From the NCBI GenBank assembly GCA_945885475.1, contig CAMCYR010000006.1, positions 40,455-104,454 of the forward strand: 64,000 nucleotides of DNA, given 5' to 3'. Of this stretch, positions 1 to 8,775 are shown piece by piece (position 1 is the stretch's first letter; each line of letters opens with the position of its first letter). The notes under the pieces are model-generated. The model had not been told where the DNA came from. It was given only the letters and a program-made list of their open reading frames with translations, and searched no databases. A program made the position numbers and the translations under genes. This stretch comes from Chitinophaga pinensis (lineage in GTDB: Bacteria > Bacteroidota > Bacteroidia > 2-12-FULL-35-15).

Positions 1-396
1 ATTTCCTTCACGTATCCATTTCCCTTCACGCACCTCTTTATCCGCTCTTGTCAGATTATTAAACAAAGTCAGCAACATTCCGATTGCATGCTCAGCAACG
101 GCATCGCGATTTCCTTCAGGTGCATGCAAACATTTTATTCCTTTTTGAACGGCATACTCCACATCAATATTTTCCATGCCTGCTCCTGCACGTGCAATGA
201 ATTTAAGTTTTGTTGCTTTATCAATACTATCTTTTGTAATCTTAATTTTACTGCGTATCACTATACCATCATACAAATGGATGTTGTTTTCAATTTCTTC
301 TTTAGACCACTGGTAAAAAAGATCGCAAGTATGTCCTGCTTTTTCAAGCGTTTCATGCAGCAAAGGGTGATTAGAGTCGATGAAAAGGATTTTCAT
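1..396 (-). CDS. D-isomer-specific 2-hydroxyacid dehydrogenase, N-terminal part (runs off left edge)
   Basis: Translated from the CAT at 394-396, the minus strand is open for 132 codons to the window edge. It begins MKILFIDSNHPLLHETLEKA and continues with DGIVIRSKIKITKDSIDKA, a GAGMENIDVEYA segment and PEGNRDAVAEHAIGMLL. This is the classic N-terminal substrate-binding lobe of the 2-hydroxyacid dehydrogenase family, including the conserved R-[SA]-x-(T/I)K and G-A-G-x-[DE]-N-[IV] stretches of D-3-phosphoglycerate dehydrogenase (SerA)-type enzymes. The NAD-binding lobe with the catalytic Arg/Glu/His lies beyond position 1, so the exact substrate cannot be assigned. A serine-pathway SerA role is the likeliest; other hydroxyacid substrates remain possible. 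Confidence 0.85.
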   Translation of the reverse strand, partial: MKILFIDSNHPLLHETLEKAGHTCDLFYQWSKEEIENNIHLYDGIVIRSKIKITKDSIDKATKLKFIARAGAGMENIDVEYAVQKGIKCLHAPEGNRDAVAEHAIGMLLTLFNNLTRADKEVREGKWIREGN

Positions 397-409
397 TTCG
401 TGAATTTTT

Positions 410-435
410 GTATCACAGATTTTTAACCTGTGATT
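410..435. repeat. REP-like palindrome, left partner of the RAYT
   Basis: A 7-bp perfect inverted repeat, ATCACAG (412-418) and CTGTGAT (428-434). Read on the minus strand it has the form CACAGGTT-AAAAA-TCTGTG followed by ATAC. The palindrome at 1163-1181 shares the GGTT(A/G)AAAA(T/C)CTG(T/C)GATAC core, in the opposite orientation. It lies just upstream of the dehydrogenase start and downstream of the transposase stop. Confidence 0.6.
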
Positions 436-516
436 ATATTTTCAAAGGATTTCAACCTAGAGATTTTTTATATTGAACAACTCTATTATAATCCTGTGTG
501 ACAAAACTAAGTAAAT

Positions 517-1113
517 TTAATTTAGTAAATCTAATCTAATAAAAGTATGAGGCCATTTTTCCCAGTGTTCTGTCAGGCCCGCTTTAACAGGATTATTAAT
601 GACGTAATTTACGACATTTCTTAATTCTTTTTCACTTCTAATGAGGTGATCATAGCTTTCTTTCATCCAAAATGCTCCTTTTTTATTGAGAATAATGTTC
701 GACTCTTTAGCTGTATATCTTTTTATGGAATGCATTATTTGGCTTAAATCGGGTGCTTCATCAGTAAGTTTTATTACAAGATGAACATGATTTGACATGA
801 TGCAATAACAGATTAATTGATAGTATTTTAAGTCAAAATGATGTAAAGCCTTTTTATTTATTTCTGCAACCTCCGGAATTGAGAGAAAGCTTTTGTCAGT
901 TTTATATCGATCCATATATTCATCAAATGCTACAAAATAAGAATGTTTATTTGGCTGAATTATGAGTTCTTCTTTTTTATTCATAAACTCATTGTGAAGT
1001 TTCTCTATAATTTCTTTGGGCATGGAATCAACTAATCTGTAAGTAATAAAAAAAATTCCTTGAGATGGATGAAGATGTGGTAAGTTTCTGCGGTGAAAAA
1101 CAGGGTGTTGCAT
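517..1113 (-). CDS. REP-associated tyrosine transposase (RAYT, Y1_Tnp family)
   Basis: A 198-residue single-domain protein of the IS200/IS605-like HUH transposase superfamily. The metal-binding HUH motif is seen in CIMSNHVHLVIKL (about residues 105-117). The candidate catalytic tyrosine is in FWMKESYDHLIRSEKE, followed by the NVVNYVINNPVKAGL segment that is very typical of RAYTs. These enzymes nick and rejoin single-stranded REP hairpins and are usually domesticated single-copy genes rather than autonomous insertion sequences. The gene is intact. One REP-like palindrome lies on each side (412-434 and 1163-1181), in opposite orientation, which fits the family. ATG start at 1111-1113. Confidence 0.9.
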   Translation of the reverse strand: MQHPVFHRRNLPHLHPSQGIFFITYRLVDSMPKEIIEKLHNEFMNKKEELIIQPNKHSYFVAFDEYMDRYKTDKSFLSIPEVAEINKKALHHFDLKYYQLICYCIMSNHVHLVIKLTDEAPDLSQIMHSIKRYTAKESNIILNKKGAFWMKESYDHLIRSEKELRNVVNYVINNPVKAGLTEHWEKWPHTFIRLDLLN

Positions 1114-1160
1114 AAAGTAAGAAGAGGTTTTTTTAATAAGAATGATACTCTAGATGTAAT

Positions 1161-1185
1161 TACGCAGGTTGAAAACCTGCGATAC
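1161..1185. repeat. REP-like palindrome, right partner of the RAYT
   Basis: Perfect 8-bp inverted repeat: CGCAGGTT (1163-1170), loop GAA, AACCTGCG (1174-1181), followed by ATAC. It sits about 50 bp upstream of the RAYT start and directly downstream of the mgtE stop, so it could also terminate mgtE transcription. Same core as the palindrome at 412-434 but in the opposite orientation. Confidence 0.75.
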
Positions 1186-2576
1186 TAAAGTAAAACACTT
1201 CCTAATAATAATGAAGCAACCGAAAAGTAGATGATTAAACCGGTGATATCCACAAGCGTTGCAACAAATGGAGCAGAAGATACAGCAGGATCAAATCCGA
1301 ATCGTTTCAGAATCAGAGGGAAGATCGAACCAATAATATTTCCCCATAAAACAACACCTATCAATGAGGTACCAACAGTAAGTGCAATTTCAAACCAATG
1401 CGGACCATAAATTGGAGTGAATTGCGACCATGCTGCAACTCTAATGAAACCAATGATTCCGAGAATCAGTCCTAAAATTACTCCAACTTTAATTTCTCTT
1501 TTAATGATTGTCCACCAATTACGGATAGTTATTTCACCTAAAGCCAGCGCGCGGATAACTAGGGTAGAGGCTTGAGAGCCGGTATTTCCACCGCTTGAAA
1601 TAATCAATGGAACAAATAATGAAAGAATCACAACCTTTGCAATTTCATTTTCGAAAAAACCCATTGCGGTTGCCGTTAATGTTTCACCTAAAAATAATAT
1701 GACCAACCATCCTGCACGCTTCCTTAAAATTCCCCAAAGCGACATATTCATGTATGGCTCATCCAGGGCTTCCATACCCGCCATACGTTGCAAGTCTTCC
1801 GTCTCTTCCTCTCTTCTCACATCTACAATGTCGTCAATAGTAATTCGTCCTACTAATCTGCCAAGTGCGTCCACAACAGGCAATACAACAAGGTTGTATT
1901 TGTCCATTAAGTTGGCAACCTCTTCAGCAGCTGTATTTGTTTTGATGGAAATTACTTTCGGATCGTATATTTCTGATACTCTTGACCTCGTTGAAGAAAC
2001 GATCAGCTTTTTTAAATGAAGTAAACCGACTAATTTCTCATCGTCATCTACCACATAAATAGCATAAATATTTTCTACATTATCAGCCTGCTCACGGATT
2101 TCACGAACGCATTCTATTGCATTGCTATTCACATGTACGCGAATCAACTCGGTCGCCATTAAACCACCGGCCGTATTTTCATCGTAGTTTAATAGTTCAA
2201 CAATGTCGCTAGCTTGCTCACTGTCTTCCATCTGAGCAAGAACTTCGTCCTGCACATTGTCGGGTAATTCCGCAATTACGTCAGCTGCATCATCCGAATC
2301 CATATTGTCGATGTGTTCGGCAATTTCTTTGGAAGTAAGGGATGCTAAAAAGTCTTCACGGACATCATCATCCAATTCAACCAATACATCGGCAGCAATT
2401 TGTTCGTCTAATTGAGTGTAAACATATTTCGCTTCTTCAATTTCAAGTTCATTGAAGATTTCAGCAATATCCTGAGCATAGAGTTCTTTGAAGTGTTCAA
2501 CGACAAATGCTCCGTTTCTAGCTACGATCGCTTCGCGGAGTTTAATTAAAAAGTCGTCTGTTAGTTCAAATTGCAC
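1185..2576 (-). CDS. mgtE: Magnesium transporter MgtE
   Basis: 463 residues, the normal length for MgtE, a homodimeric Mg2+ channel of the inner membrane gated by intracellular Mg2+. Domain order is right: an acidic N-terminal superhelical domain (about 1-130, with repeated ELxxEEAKYV and LDDDVREDFLASL-type helices), a CBS pair (about 135-260, e.g. VLPVVDALGRLVGRITIDDI), then a C-terminal pore domain with about five membrane segments (about 285-463) including the SGGNTGSQASTLVIRALALG signature. The start is GTG (CAC at 2574-2576); no in-frame ATG gives a better N-terminus. It follows rsmA by 75 bp on the same strand. Confidence 0.95.
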   Translation of the reverse strand: MQFELTDDFLIKLREAIVARNGAFVVEHFKELYAQDIAEIFNELEIEEAKYVYTQLDEQIAADVLVELDDDVREDFLASLTSKEIAEHIDNMDSDDAADVIAELPDNVQDEVLAQMEDSEQASDIVELLNYDENTAGGLMATELIRVHVNSNAIECVREIREQADNVENIYAIYVVDDDEKLVGLLHLKKLIVSSTRSRVSEIYDPKVISIKTNTAAEEVANLMDKYNLVVLPVVDALGRLVGRITIDDIVDVRREEETEDLQRMAGMEALDEPYMNMSLWGILRKRAGWLVILFLGETLTATAMGFFENEIAKVVILSLFVPLIISSGGNTGSQASTLVIRALALGEITIRNWWTIIKREIKVGVILGLILGIIGFIRVAAWSQFTPIYGPHWFEIALTVGTSLIGVVLWGNIIGSIFPLILKRFGFDPAVSSAPFVATLVDITGLIIYFSVASLLLGSVLL

Positions 2577-2651
2577 CAGGTACTATGTTTATAGTTTTTA
2601 CGAGCGCAAAGGTAAGATTTATACCTATTGAAGCATTCGTTTAACGTAAAT

Positions 2652-3473
2652 TTAAACTTCCACCATATTTGTCAGTGCAACAAAGTCAGCAACCGATAAC
2701 TCTTCGGCGCGCTGGCTGAGGTATTTGTGATCCAGGTATTCGGGTTTAAGTTTAAACGCTTTAATAGAATTGCGGAGCGTTTTTCTGCGTTGGTTGAATC
2801 CTGCTTTTACCACTTGTTTAAATAGTTTTTCATTGCAATCCAATTGCTGAACGGCATTTCTGGTAAGACGTATCACCGCTGACTGAACACGCGGAGGGGG
2901 ATTGAATACGCTTGCATCTACCGTAAATAAATATTCAATGTCGTAAAATGCCTGCAGCAACACACTTGTAATTCCATAGGTTTTATTCCTTGGTTTAGAC
3001 GCAATGCGCTCCGCTACTTCTTTCTGAAACATTCCGACAACTTCGGGAACCTGATTTTTATGATCCAAGACCTTGAATAAAATTTCGGTAGAGATATTGT
3101 AGGGGAAATTTCCAATGACAGCAAACGGTTCATTGTTGAACAGATTATCAAAATCAAGCTTTAAAAAATCGCCTTCAATAATCTTATTTTCTAATGATGG
3201 AAAATTTTGTTTCAGATAGGCAATTGATTCTCTGTCGATATCAATGATGTGTGTTTCATAAGCGCTTTCAAGAATTAAATATTTGGTGAGGACACCCATT
3301 CCCGGACCAACTTCAATCACTTTTTTGTATTGTGAGGTATATTTTAAACTTTTTACAATGTTCAACGCGATGGTTTCATCTTTCAGAAAATGCTGGCCTA
3401 AATGTTTTTTTGCTCTAACATCTTGATTTACCCTTTCGCTCGTGTGCAGGTTCATTGGTTTTTGGTTGTGCAT
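2652..3473 (-). CDS. rsmA: 16S rRNA (adenine1518-N6/adenine1519-N6)-dimethyltransferase RsmA (KsgA)
   Basis: 273 residues. RsmA dimethylates two adjacent adenines in the 3' hairpin of 16S rRNA during late 30S assembly. Visible are the N-terminal RAKKHLGQHFL signature, the SAM-binding IEVGPGMGVLTKYL motif, the catalytic NFPYNIS (NxPY) motif near residue 122, and the C-terminal KAGFNQRRKTLRNSI block. ATG at 3471-3473; an alternative ATG six codons downstream would also keep the whole conserved core. The DUF4286 gene ends 11 bp upstream, so the two are probably co-transcribed, with mgtE downstream. Confidence 0.97.
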   Translation of the reverse strand: MHNQKPMNLHTSERVNQDVRAKKHLGQHFLKDETIALNIVKSLKYTSQYKKVIEVGPGMGVLTKYLILESAYETHIIDIDRESIAYLKQNFPSLENKIIEGDFLKLDFDNLFNNEPFAVIGNFPYNISTEILFKVLDHKNQVPEVVGMFQKEVAERIASKPRNKTYGITSVLLQAFYDIEYLFTVDASVFNPPPRVQSAVIRLTRNAVQQLDCNEKLFKQVVKAGFNQRRKTLRNSIKAFKLKPEYLDHKYLSQRAEELSVADFVALTNMVEV

Positions 3474-3484
3474 TTTTTTTAGAT

Positions 3485-3784
3485 CTAAATCACTTCCAGT
3501 AAGGTTCTGAAGGCTACAAATTTATTCGCGTATTTATCGGCCACTTCTTTTTGAAGGCGCGGTGCATGCAACTTTTGGTACTCCTGCAATTTCTCGTGGC
3601 TTTCGCAGGAATATTGAATCGAATAGGTTGTTCCTTGTTCCTCATCAACCAACACTTTACAGATTTTATGGTCGATGAAATATCCTGTAGAAATTACATC
3701 CGGAATATGTTTTGATTTCATCCAGGTCAACCATTCTTCGCGGACATCATTTTCGATGTTAACGGTGACATTGTATATTATCAT
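3485..3784 (-). CDS. DUF4286 family protein
   Basis: 99 residues starting MIIYNVTVNIENDVREEWL, with the WMKSKHIPDVISTGYF segment and the C-terminal LQEYQKLHAPRLQKEVADKY that mark DUF4286, a small alpha/beta (ferredoxin-like, dimeric-barrel-like) family common beside rsmA in Bacteroidota. No catalytic residues are known to me and the function is unassigned. No signal peptide or membrane segment, so it is cytoplasmic. It is separated from rsmA by 11 bp and from the TPR gene upstream by 88 bp. Confidence 0.9.
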   Translation of the reverse strand: MIIYNVTVNIENDVREEWLTWMKSKHIPDVISTGYFIDHKICKVLVDEEQGTTYSIQYSCESHEKLQEYQKLHAPRLQKEVADKYANKFVAFRTLLEVI

Positions 3785-3872
3785 GCCTTATAAATAATTT
3801 TTATTTTTACTTCTAACTTATAGCTTCACAGAATCGTTGATGAATTTTTCTCTTCTTCCCCAATCGATCAAA

Positions 3873-5693
3873 CTAATTAATGGAATCGCCTCTCAGTCTT
3901 CTGAAGCGTTTTCTCGCCTCCACAACATATAAACTATCCGGATATTTTTCCATCAACTGTTGATATAACTCTTTTGCCTTTTCTGTATTTTTAAATTGAT
4001 CTTCGTTTAATTCTGCTAATTTAAACAAGGCATCGTCTCCTAAAATATCTTCTCCGTAATTTTTTAATAGCTCTTCGTAGTACGCGGCTGCTTCATCATA
4101 GTGCGCATGTTTCATTGCGATTTGTGCCTTTTTATAAATAATTTCATCCGCGAGTGCATGATTCGGAAATGTTCTGTTTAATGAATCGAGGAGTAGGATC
4201 GCTTTATCATCCATATTTCTGAAGGTATAAAGATCTGCGAGTGCGAATAATTCTAATGGCGCTTCGTTGGTGTCAATTGCTAATGCATCACTAATCAGTA
4301 GGGATAAATTCATAGCATCGTTTGAAATCAATTTTGATGTAGCGCCTTTCAAAATATCTAATTGTGTTTGAGCCCATCCAAAATCGCCCGTATAATATGA
4401 TATTTTTGCAACTCTGAACTTTGCTTCTTGTCCGATTGCATCGTATTTAAACGCTTTTTCTACCTGTGAATAGCGTAAGGAAGCTTCCCAGATATCACCG
4501 GTCATTAATAACACGTCCGCTAATTCAAGTTTACATTCGGCTTGCGTTGCCGCTGATAGTTGGGGCATTTCAATAGCTTCTTCCAATAGCATTTTTGCGG
4601 CATCTGTTTTATTCATATAGAATGCCTGAAGATGAGCTAGATTTTTCAGAAGCATAACGGTACTTGCTGATTTTCCTAATTCGCTAATCGTAGTTGTATA
4701 ATTTTTTTCTAGCTCTGTTAAGTCAGCAGAAGTATAATTTCCTTTCGTTACTACTTTCTGATAAAAAACAAGTAACAGTTCGATGCGTGCATTCGTATAA
4801 TAGTATACCTCCGGACCTTTTGCTATTACATAATTATAAGCCTTGATAGCAACATCATACGCTTCGTTCTGAGCAAAAAGTTGCGCCAGGGCCATCACAC
4901 GATTACCATCCTCTTTTTTCCTTTTATCCAAAGCCTTTGATTGTATAAATGCTCCTTCCCAGTCTTTCTGCTGAATCTGCATCCAGATCAGTAATTCCGA
5001 AAAGATCGTTTTATCCGGATTTCTAGAAATGCGTTTTAATAGTTCGGTTTTCAACAGATCGTTTTGTTTCTGTTCTGCATCATTTCCAAAACTTGTTTGT
5101 AGCGCATTCTGAACACTTTGAATATAGGAATCCTGCGTTTCAAGAATATCTAAATATTCGTTGATCATTGCGGTCCGGTCACCCAATAGTTTGTACACTT
5201 CAGCCAATTCAAAGCTATACGGATAATTGCTCTGAGAAATTTTTCTTCCTTTCAAATAAGTTGCAATCGCAAAATTATACTGACGTATAGTTTGATACGC
5301 ATTGGCAACAGCAAAAACCTGATCATCGTACTTGATAGCTTTCACTGCAGTCTCCCAGGTTGTTTTAGCTTTTTCGATATCATCTGCACGAAAATAAACG
5401 TTACCCAGATCAACAATAAAATTAACTTGCTCCGGGTTTTGTTTGACTTGTTTTTTAGCAATTTTTTCTGCTTTCTTAAAATCTTTTGTTTCAAGCAAAC
5501 AGTTTAAGTAGGGCAGATAATACGCTTCAGGTGATTTTTTGTTGTAGAGTTTTTCGTAATAGTCTAGCGCTTTATCAAATTCTTTGTTTTGATAAAATTG
5601 CAAGGCAAGTTGCTCATCCGCTGAAGGTTGGGCGATTGTGCGTAATTGTGAAATTACAAAAAGAAAAAATAATATGTGTTTAAGGTGTTTCAA
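3873..5693 (-). CDS. Exported tetratricopeptide-repeat protein
   Basis: 606 residues with a signal peptide (MKHLKHILFFLFVISQLRTIAQ, cleavage after AQ likely) followed by many TPR helices throughout: ALDYYEKLYNKKSPEAYYL, AEKIAKKQVKQNPEQVNFI, AIKAYNYVIAKGPEVYYY, and a C-terminal YPDSLYVVEARKRFRRLRGD block. The last part resembles the periplasmic TPR scaffolds (YbgF/BamD-like) that handle chains of outer-membrane assembly partners, but this is inference. It heads a minus-strand run with DUF4286, rsmA and mgtE. Probably periplasmic; partner unknown. Confidence 0.85.
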   Translation of the reverse strand: MKHLKHILFFLFVISQLRTIAQPSADEQLALQFYQNKEFDKALDYYEKLYNKKSPEAYYLPYLNCLLETKDFKKAEKIAKKQVKQNPEQVNFIVDLGNVYFRADDIEKAKTTWETAVKAIKYDDQVFAVANAYQTIRQYNFAIATYLKGRKISQSNYPYSFELAEVYKLLGDRTAMINEYLDILETQDSYIQSVQNALQTSFGNDAEQKQNDLLKTELLKRISRNPDKTIFSELLIWMQIQQKDWEGAFIQSKALDKRKKEDGNRVMALAQLFAQNEAYDVAIKAYNYVIAKGPEVYYYTNARIELLLVFYQKVVTKGNYTSADLTELEKNYTTTISELGKSASTVMLLKNLAHLQAFYMNKTDAAKMLLEEAIEMPQLSAATQAECKLELADVLLMTGDIWEASLRYSQVEKAFKYDAIGQEAKFRVAKISYYTGDFGWAQTQLDILKGATSKLISNDAMNLSLLISDALAIDTNEAPLELFALADLYTFRNMDDKAILLLDSLNRTFPNHALADEIIYKKAQIAMKHAHYDEAAAYYEELLKNYGEDILGDDALFKLAELNEDQFKNTEKAKELYQQLMEKYPDSLYVVEARKRFRRLRGDSIN

Positions 5694-5721
5694 TTTAAAA
5701 TCTAACGTCTAAAATCTAATA

Positions 5722-6027
5722 TCATTGTTTATATCCAATTATTGCCAACACCACAGCTTTCGCCTCAATATCCGTTCCGTTTCGTAAAGTTACTAAACTT
5801 CCTTCTCTTAAATGCTCACCAAATCCAACGGGTGCATAAAGTACAGCATTTAAAACGGCTGTTTGGCCTTGTTCTATTGGATTTTTGTAGAGTTCAATCT
5901 GGCATTCGGTGGAGTAGCTTTTTGCTCCTTTTACATACGCTTGGGGACGATAAATGCCCATTAACTCATATTTGCTAAGATTTTCAACCAGCAATTTTAC
6001 AATGAGGTATTTTTTGTGGTAGATCAT
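5722..6027 (-). CDS. Conserved hypothetical protein, about 101 residues
   Basis: Small soluble protein beginning MIYHKKYLIVKLLVENLSKY and ending LRNGTDIEAKAVVLAIIGYKQ. It contains a beta-rich GQTAVLNAVLYAPVGFGEHLREGSL stretch that superficially resembles an EF-Tu-like beta-barrel, which I would not press. The ATG at 6025-6027 is preferred over a TTG further upstream, because that extension runs into the inverted repeat at 6041-6090. Located between kmo upstream and the TPR gene downstream, all on the minus strand. No function assigned. Confidence 0.6.
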   Translation of the reverse strand: MIYHKKYLIVKLLVENLSKYELMGIYRPQAYVKGAKSYSTECQIELYKNPIEQGQTAVLNAVLYAPVGFGEHLREGSLVTLRNGTDIEAKAVVLAIIGYKQ

Positions 6028-6040
6028 TTTTAGAAGTATC

Positions 6041-6090
6041 AAGTATCAGGTATCAAGACACAGGACAAAAAATCTTGATACCTAATACTT
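6041..6090. repeat. 17-bp inverted repeat (candidate kmo terminator or dispersed hairpin)
   Basis: Arms at 6041-6057 and 6074-6090 are complementary with one mismatch (arm 1 reads AAGTATCAGGTATCAAG), with a 16-nt loop. It directly follows the kmo stop codon at 6092. There is no clear T-run, so termination is not certain. Confidence 0.6.
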
Positions 6091-6091
6091 G

Positions 6092-7438
6092 CTACATGAT
6101 ACTATTTAAAATTGCATTTTCCACTTCTTCGCTGTCCCATTTTGTATCGATGTCAGGCATTGCCATAATTTTTTGCATAATTACTTCTTGCTTTTGTCCT
6201 TCTTTTAATGCTGTGGAATATCGGATGTGCGGACTGTATGTAACCATCGAATAAAGCGGAATCCATTTGTCGGGGTGTTTGTTACTGAAGTGCGCTTCAA
6301 TTTTCTTTTGTAATAAAAATTTCGGGTCTGCCGTTTTATCTCGCATTTCAATAAAGTTAGCAATTGCTAAATCGGCAATGGCATCTCCATCTGGTTTTCG
6401 CAATGCTTCGTATTCTGGAAAAATTTTATTCCAATCTTCATTGTGTTTTCCTATCAAATCATTTAATACTACACAATCTTCAAATCCACAATTCATGCCT
6501 TGTCCGTAGAACGGAACAATCGCATGAGCAGCATCTCCGATAAGTCCAACTTTGTTGTCAAAAGTCCAGGGGAAACATTTTACAGTCACTAAAGAAGAAA
6601 CCGGATTTTTCATGTAATCGTCAACAAGTGTTGGCATCAATGGAACTGCATTTGGAAATTCTTCTTCAAAAAATTTCTGCACTTGTTCACGTGTTTTAAT
6701 TGCTGCAAATGATTTTTCGCCCTCGAAAGGAAAAAATAATGTGCATGTGAAATTACCATCCATGTTTGGTAAAGCAATCATCATAAAACTTCCGCGTGGC
6801 CATATGTGAAGGGCATTTTTTTCTAATAAAAATTCTCCATTTGGACCAGGAGGAATTATTAATTCTTTGTATCCAGCAGAAATATAATGTTGATTGTATT
6901 CAAAACGATCGCTAGAAAGTTGCATGTTTAGTCGTGATGCAGCAAACGCTCCATCAGATCCAAACATTAAGTCACTCTTTGAAGATGAAGTTTTTTTTGT
7001 TTCTGAATTTTCAAAGTATGCTTCTAAATTTGCTCTGTCGATAGAAGTGCAACGTTCGTTAAAATGGATTTTTACATTTTCTTGTTGTTCTGCCAAATCC
7101 ATTAAACGCATGTTTATTTCTGCACGTGAAACAGAATAAATAGCTTGATTGTCTTTCCCATAAGGTTGATGAACTGTAGTGCCATCTTTATGATGTATAG
7201 CACGAGCATACATCGGTATTGCAATTTTTTTAATTTCATCTGCAATTCCAACTCCTTCTAATCCCTTCCAACCTCTATCACTCAAAGCAAGGTTTATGGA
7301 TCTTCCTGCATAAATATTTGCAGTCCGCATATCAGGTCTACGTTCAAATAAATCAATTTTATAGCCGCGTTTTGCTAAATAGATAGATAGCAATGAACCA
7401 ACTAATCCTGCTCCGATAATGTTTACACTTTTACTCAT
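6092..7438 (-). CDS. kmo: Kynurenine 3-monooxygenase
   Basis: 448 residues. This FAD-dependent aromatic hydroxylase converts L-kynurenine to 3-hydroxykynurenine with NADPH and O2. The Rossmann dinucleotide-binding motif GAGLVG is at residues 9-14, followed by the Glu/Arg (FERR) that contacts the FAD ribose. The second FAD motif is GDAAHAIVPFYGQGMNCG near residue 305, a KMO-typical variant of the GD motif. Length and the C-terminal helical part agree with bacterial KMO. kynU lies 68 bp upstream on the same strand, so the pair can act in sequence (kynurenine to 3-hydroxykynurenine to 3-hydroxyanthranilate), feeding quinolinate and NAD synthesis or tryptophan catabolism. Confidence 0.95.
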   Translation of the reverse strand: MSKSVNIIGAGLVGSLLSIYLAKRGYKIDLFERRPDMRTANIYAGRSINLALSDRGWKGLEGVGIADEIKKIAIPMYARAIHHKDGTTVHQPYGKDNQAIYSVSRAEINMRLMDLAEQQENVKIHFNERCTSIDRANLEAYFENSETKKTSSSKSDLMFGSDGAFAASRLNMQLSSDRFEYNQHYISAGYKELIIPPGPNGEFLLEKNALHIWPRGSFMMIALPNMDGNFTCTLFFPFEGEKSFAAIKTREQVQKFFEEEFPNAVPLMPTLVDDYMKNPVSSLVTVKCFPWTFDNKVGLIGDAAHAIVPFYGQGMNCGFEDCVVLNDLIGKHNEDWNKIFPEYEALRKPDGDAIADLAIANFIEMRDKTADPKFLLQKKIEAHFSNKHPDKWIPLYSMVTYSPHIRYSTALKEGQKQEVIMQKIMAMPDIDTKWDSEEVENAILNSIM

Positions 7439-7506
7439 GTTTTTTTAATTTCAAATAAACGATTTTGGTATATATTAATAAATGGTAAAAATCAGTCTTT
7501 GTTTTT

Positions 7507-8775
7507 TTATAAAGCACCTTTTAAAATTTCTCCGAACCGGTAGACATCTTCAAACGAATTATATAAGGGAACAGGTGCACAACGAATAACGTTTGGTTCC
7601 CGCCAATCCGAAATAATTCCCGCTTCGCTTAGTTTATTAAAAAGTTCTTTCCCTCTTCCGTGCGCAACGATCGATAGTTGACAACCTCTTTGCTTTTTAT
7701 CACGTGGTGTAATAATTTCTAATTTTTTATCCAGTGCTGTATTGATATCGTCAACAATAAATTCCAAATATCCGGTAAGTTTTTCTGCTTTTGCAACCAA
7801 TGCATCCATCCCTACCTCTTCAAAAATATCTATAGATGCTTTGTGCGCAGCCATTGATAGAACAGGTGCATTGCTCATTTGCCATGCTTCTGCTGTAGAC
7901 ATCGGAATAAATCCTTTTTCCATTTTAAAGCGGGAATCTTTATCATGTCCCCACCATCCTGCAAATCGAATGATCTCCGGTTTGTTCAAATGACGTTCGT
8001 TTATAAAAACTCCGGAAACCCCACCCGGGCCCGAATTCATGTATTTGTAACTGCACCAGCAGGCGAAGTCGACATCCCAGTCATGTAGTTCAAGTTTGAT
8101 GTTTCCCGCAGCATGCGCCAGGTCAAAACCAACCAATGCTCCGGCTTTATGCCCGGCTTCGGTGATTCCTTTCATATCAAACACTTGTCCGTTATAATAG
8201 TTCACGCCTCCGATCAAAATTGTTGCAATGGAATCTTTATTTTTTTCGATCGCCGCCAAAATATCTTCGTGGCGGATGCAAACTTCACCTTCTCTTGGAA
8301 AAACTTCTATAATCGCATTTTCAGGATCCAAGCCATGAAATTTTACCTGCGACTCCAACGCATATTGGTCGGAGGGAAATGCTTTTGCTTCACATAGTAT
8401 TTTATAACGTGTTTTTGTGGGACGGTAAAAGCTAACCAAAAGCAAATGCAGATTCACCGTAAGCTGGTTCATTGCAACCACTTCTTCGGGTTTTGCGCCC
8501 ACAATTTTAGAAAGTGGAATAGCGAATTGTTCGTGATAAGGCATCCAGGGATTGCGTGCATGAAAGTGTCCTTCTACACCATATACAGCCCAATCCTCTA
8601 ATTCATTCAATACATAATCCTGTGTGGCTTTGGGTTGCAATCCTAGGGAATTTCCTGTAAAATAGACTGTTTCACGTCCATGCATCATGGGGAAATAAAA
8701 TTTCTCGCGATAATTTTTTAAGGGATCGTTTGTATCTTGTTGTTTGGCGTATTCAATAGTGTTTTCGTATTTCAT
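7507..8775 (-). CDS. kynU: Kynureninase
   Basis: 422 residues, a fold-type I PLP enzyme that cleaves (3-hydroxy)kynurenine to (3-hydroxy)anthranilate and alanine. The Schiff-base lysine is in [19 protein letters not shown] (near residue 240), preceded by [31 protein letters not shown] near the N-terminus and [13 protein letters not shown] are also characteristic. The start codon is the ATG at 8773-8775. Its first 13 codons, and the sequence just upstream, are copied four more times in a tandem array (8776-9320), so transcripts starting beyond the array would carry several decoy start codons before kynU. Downstream partner: kmo. Confidence 0.96.
   Translation of the reverse strand: MKYENTIEYAKQQDTNDPLKNYREKFYFPMMHGRETVYFTGNSLGLQPKATQDYVLNELEDWAVYGVEGHFHARNPWMPYHEQFAIPLSKIVGAKPEEVVAMNQLTVNLHLLLVSFYRPTKTRYKILCEAKAFPSDQYALESQVKFHGLDPENAIIEVFPREGEVCIRHEDILAAIEKNKDSIATILIGGVNYYNGQVFDMKGITEAGHKAGALVGFDLAHAAGNIKLELHDWDVDFACWCSYKYMNSGPGGVSGVFINERHLNKPEIIRFAGWWGHDKDSRFKMEKGFIPMSTAEAWQMSNAPVLSMAAHKASIDIFEEVGMDALVAKAEKLTGYLEFIVDDINTALDKKLEIITPRDKKQRGCQLSIVAHGRGKELFNKLSEAGIISDWREPNVIRCAPVPLYNSFEDVYRFGEILKGAL

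Noticed and set aside
88..426. 112-codon plus-strand ORF at left edge
   Set aside because: Antisense of the 2-hydroxyacid dehydrogenase, whose conserved motifs are on the minus strand.
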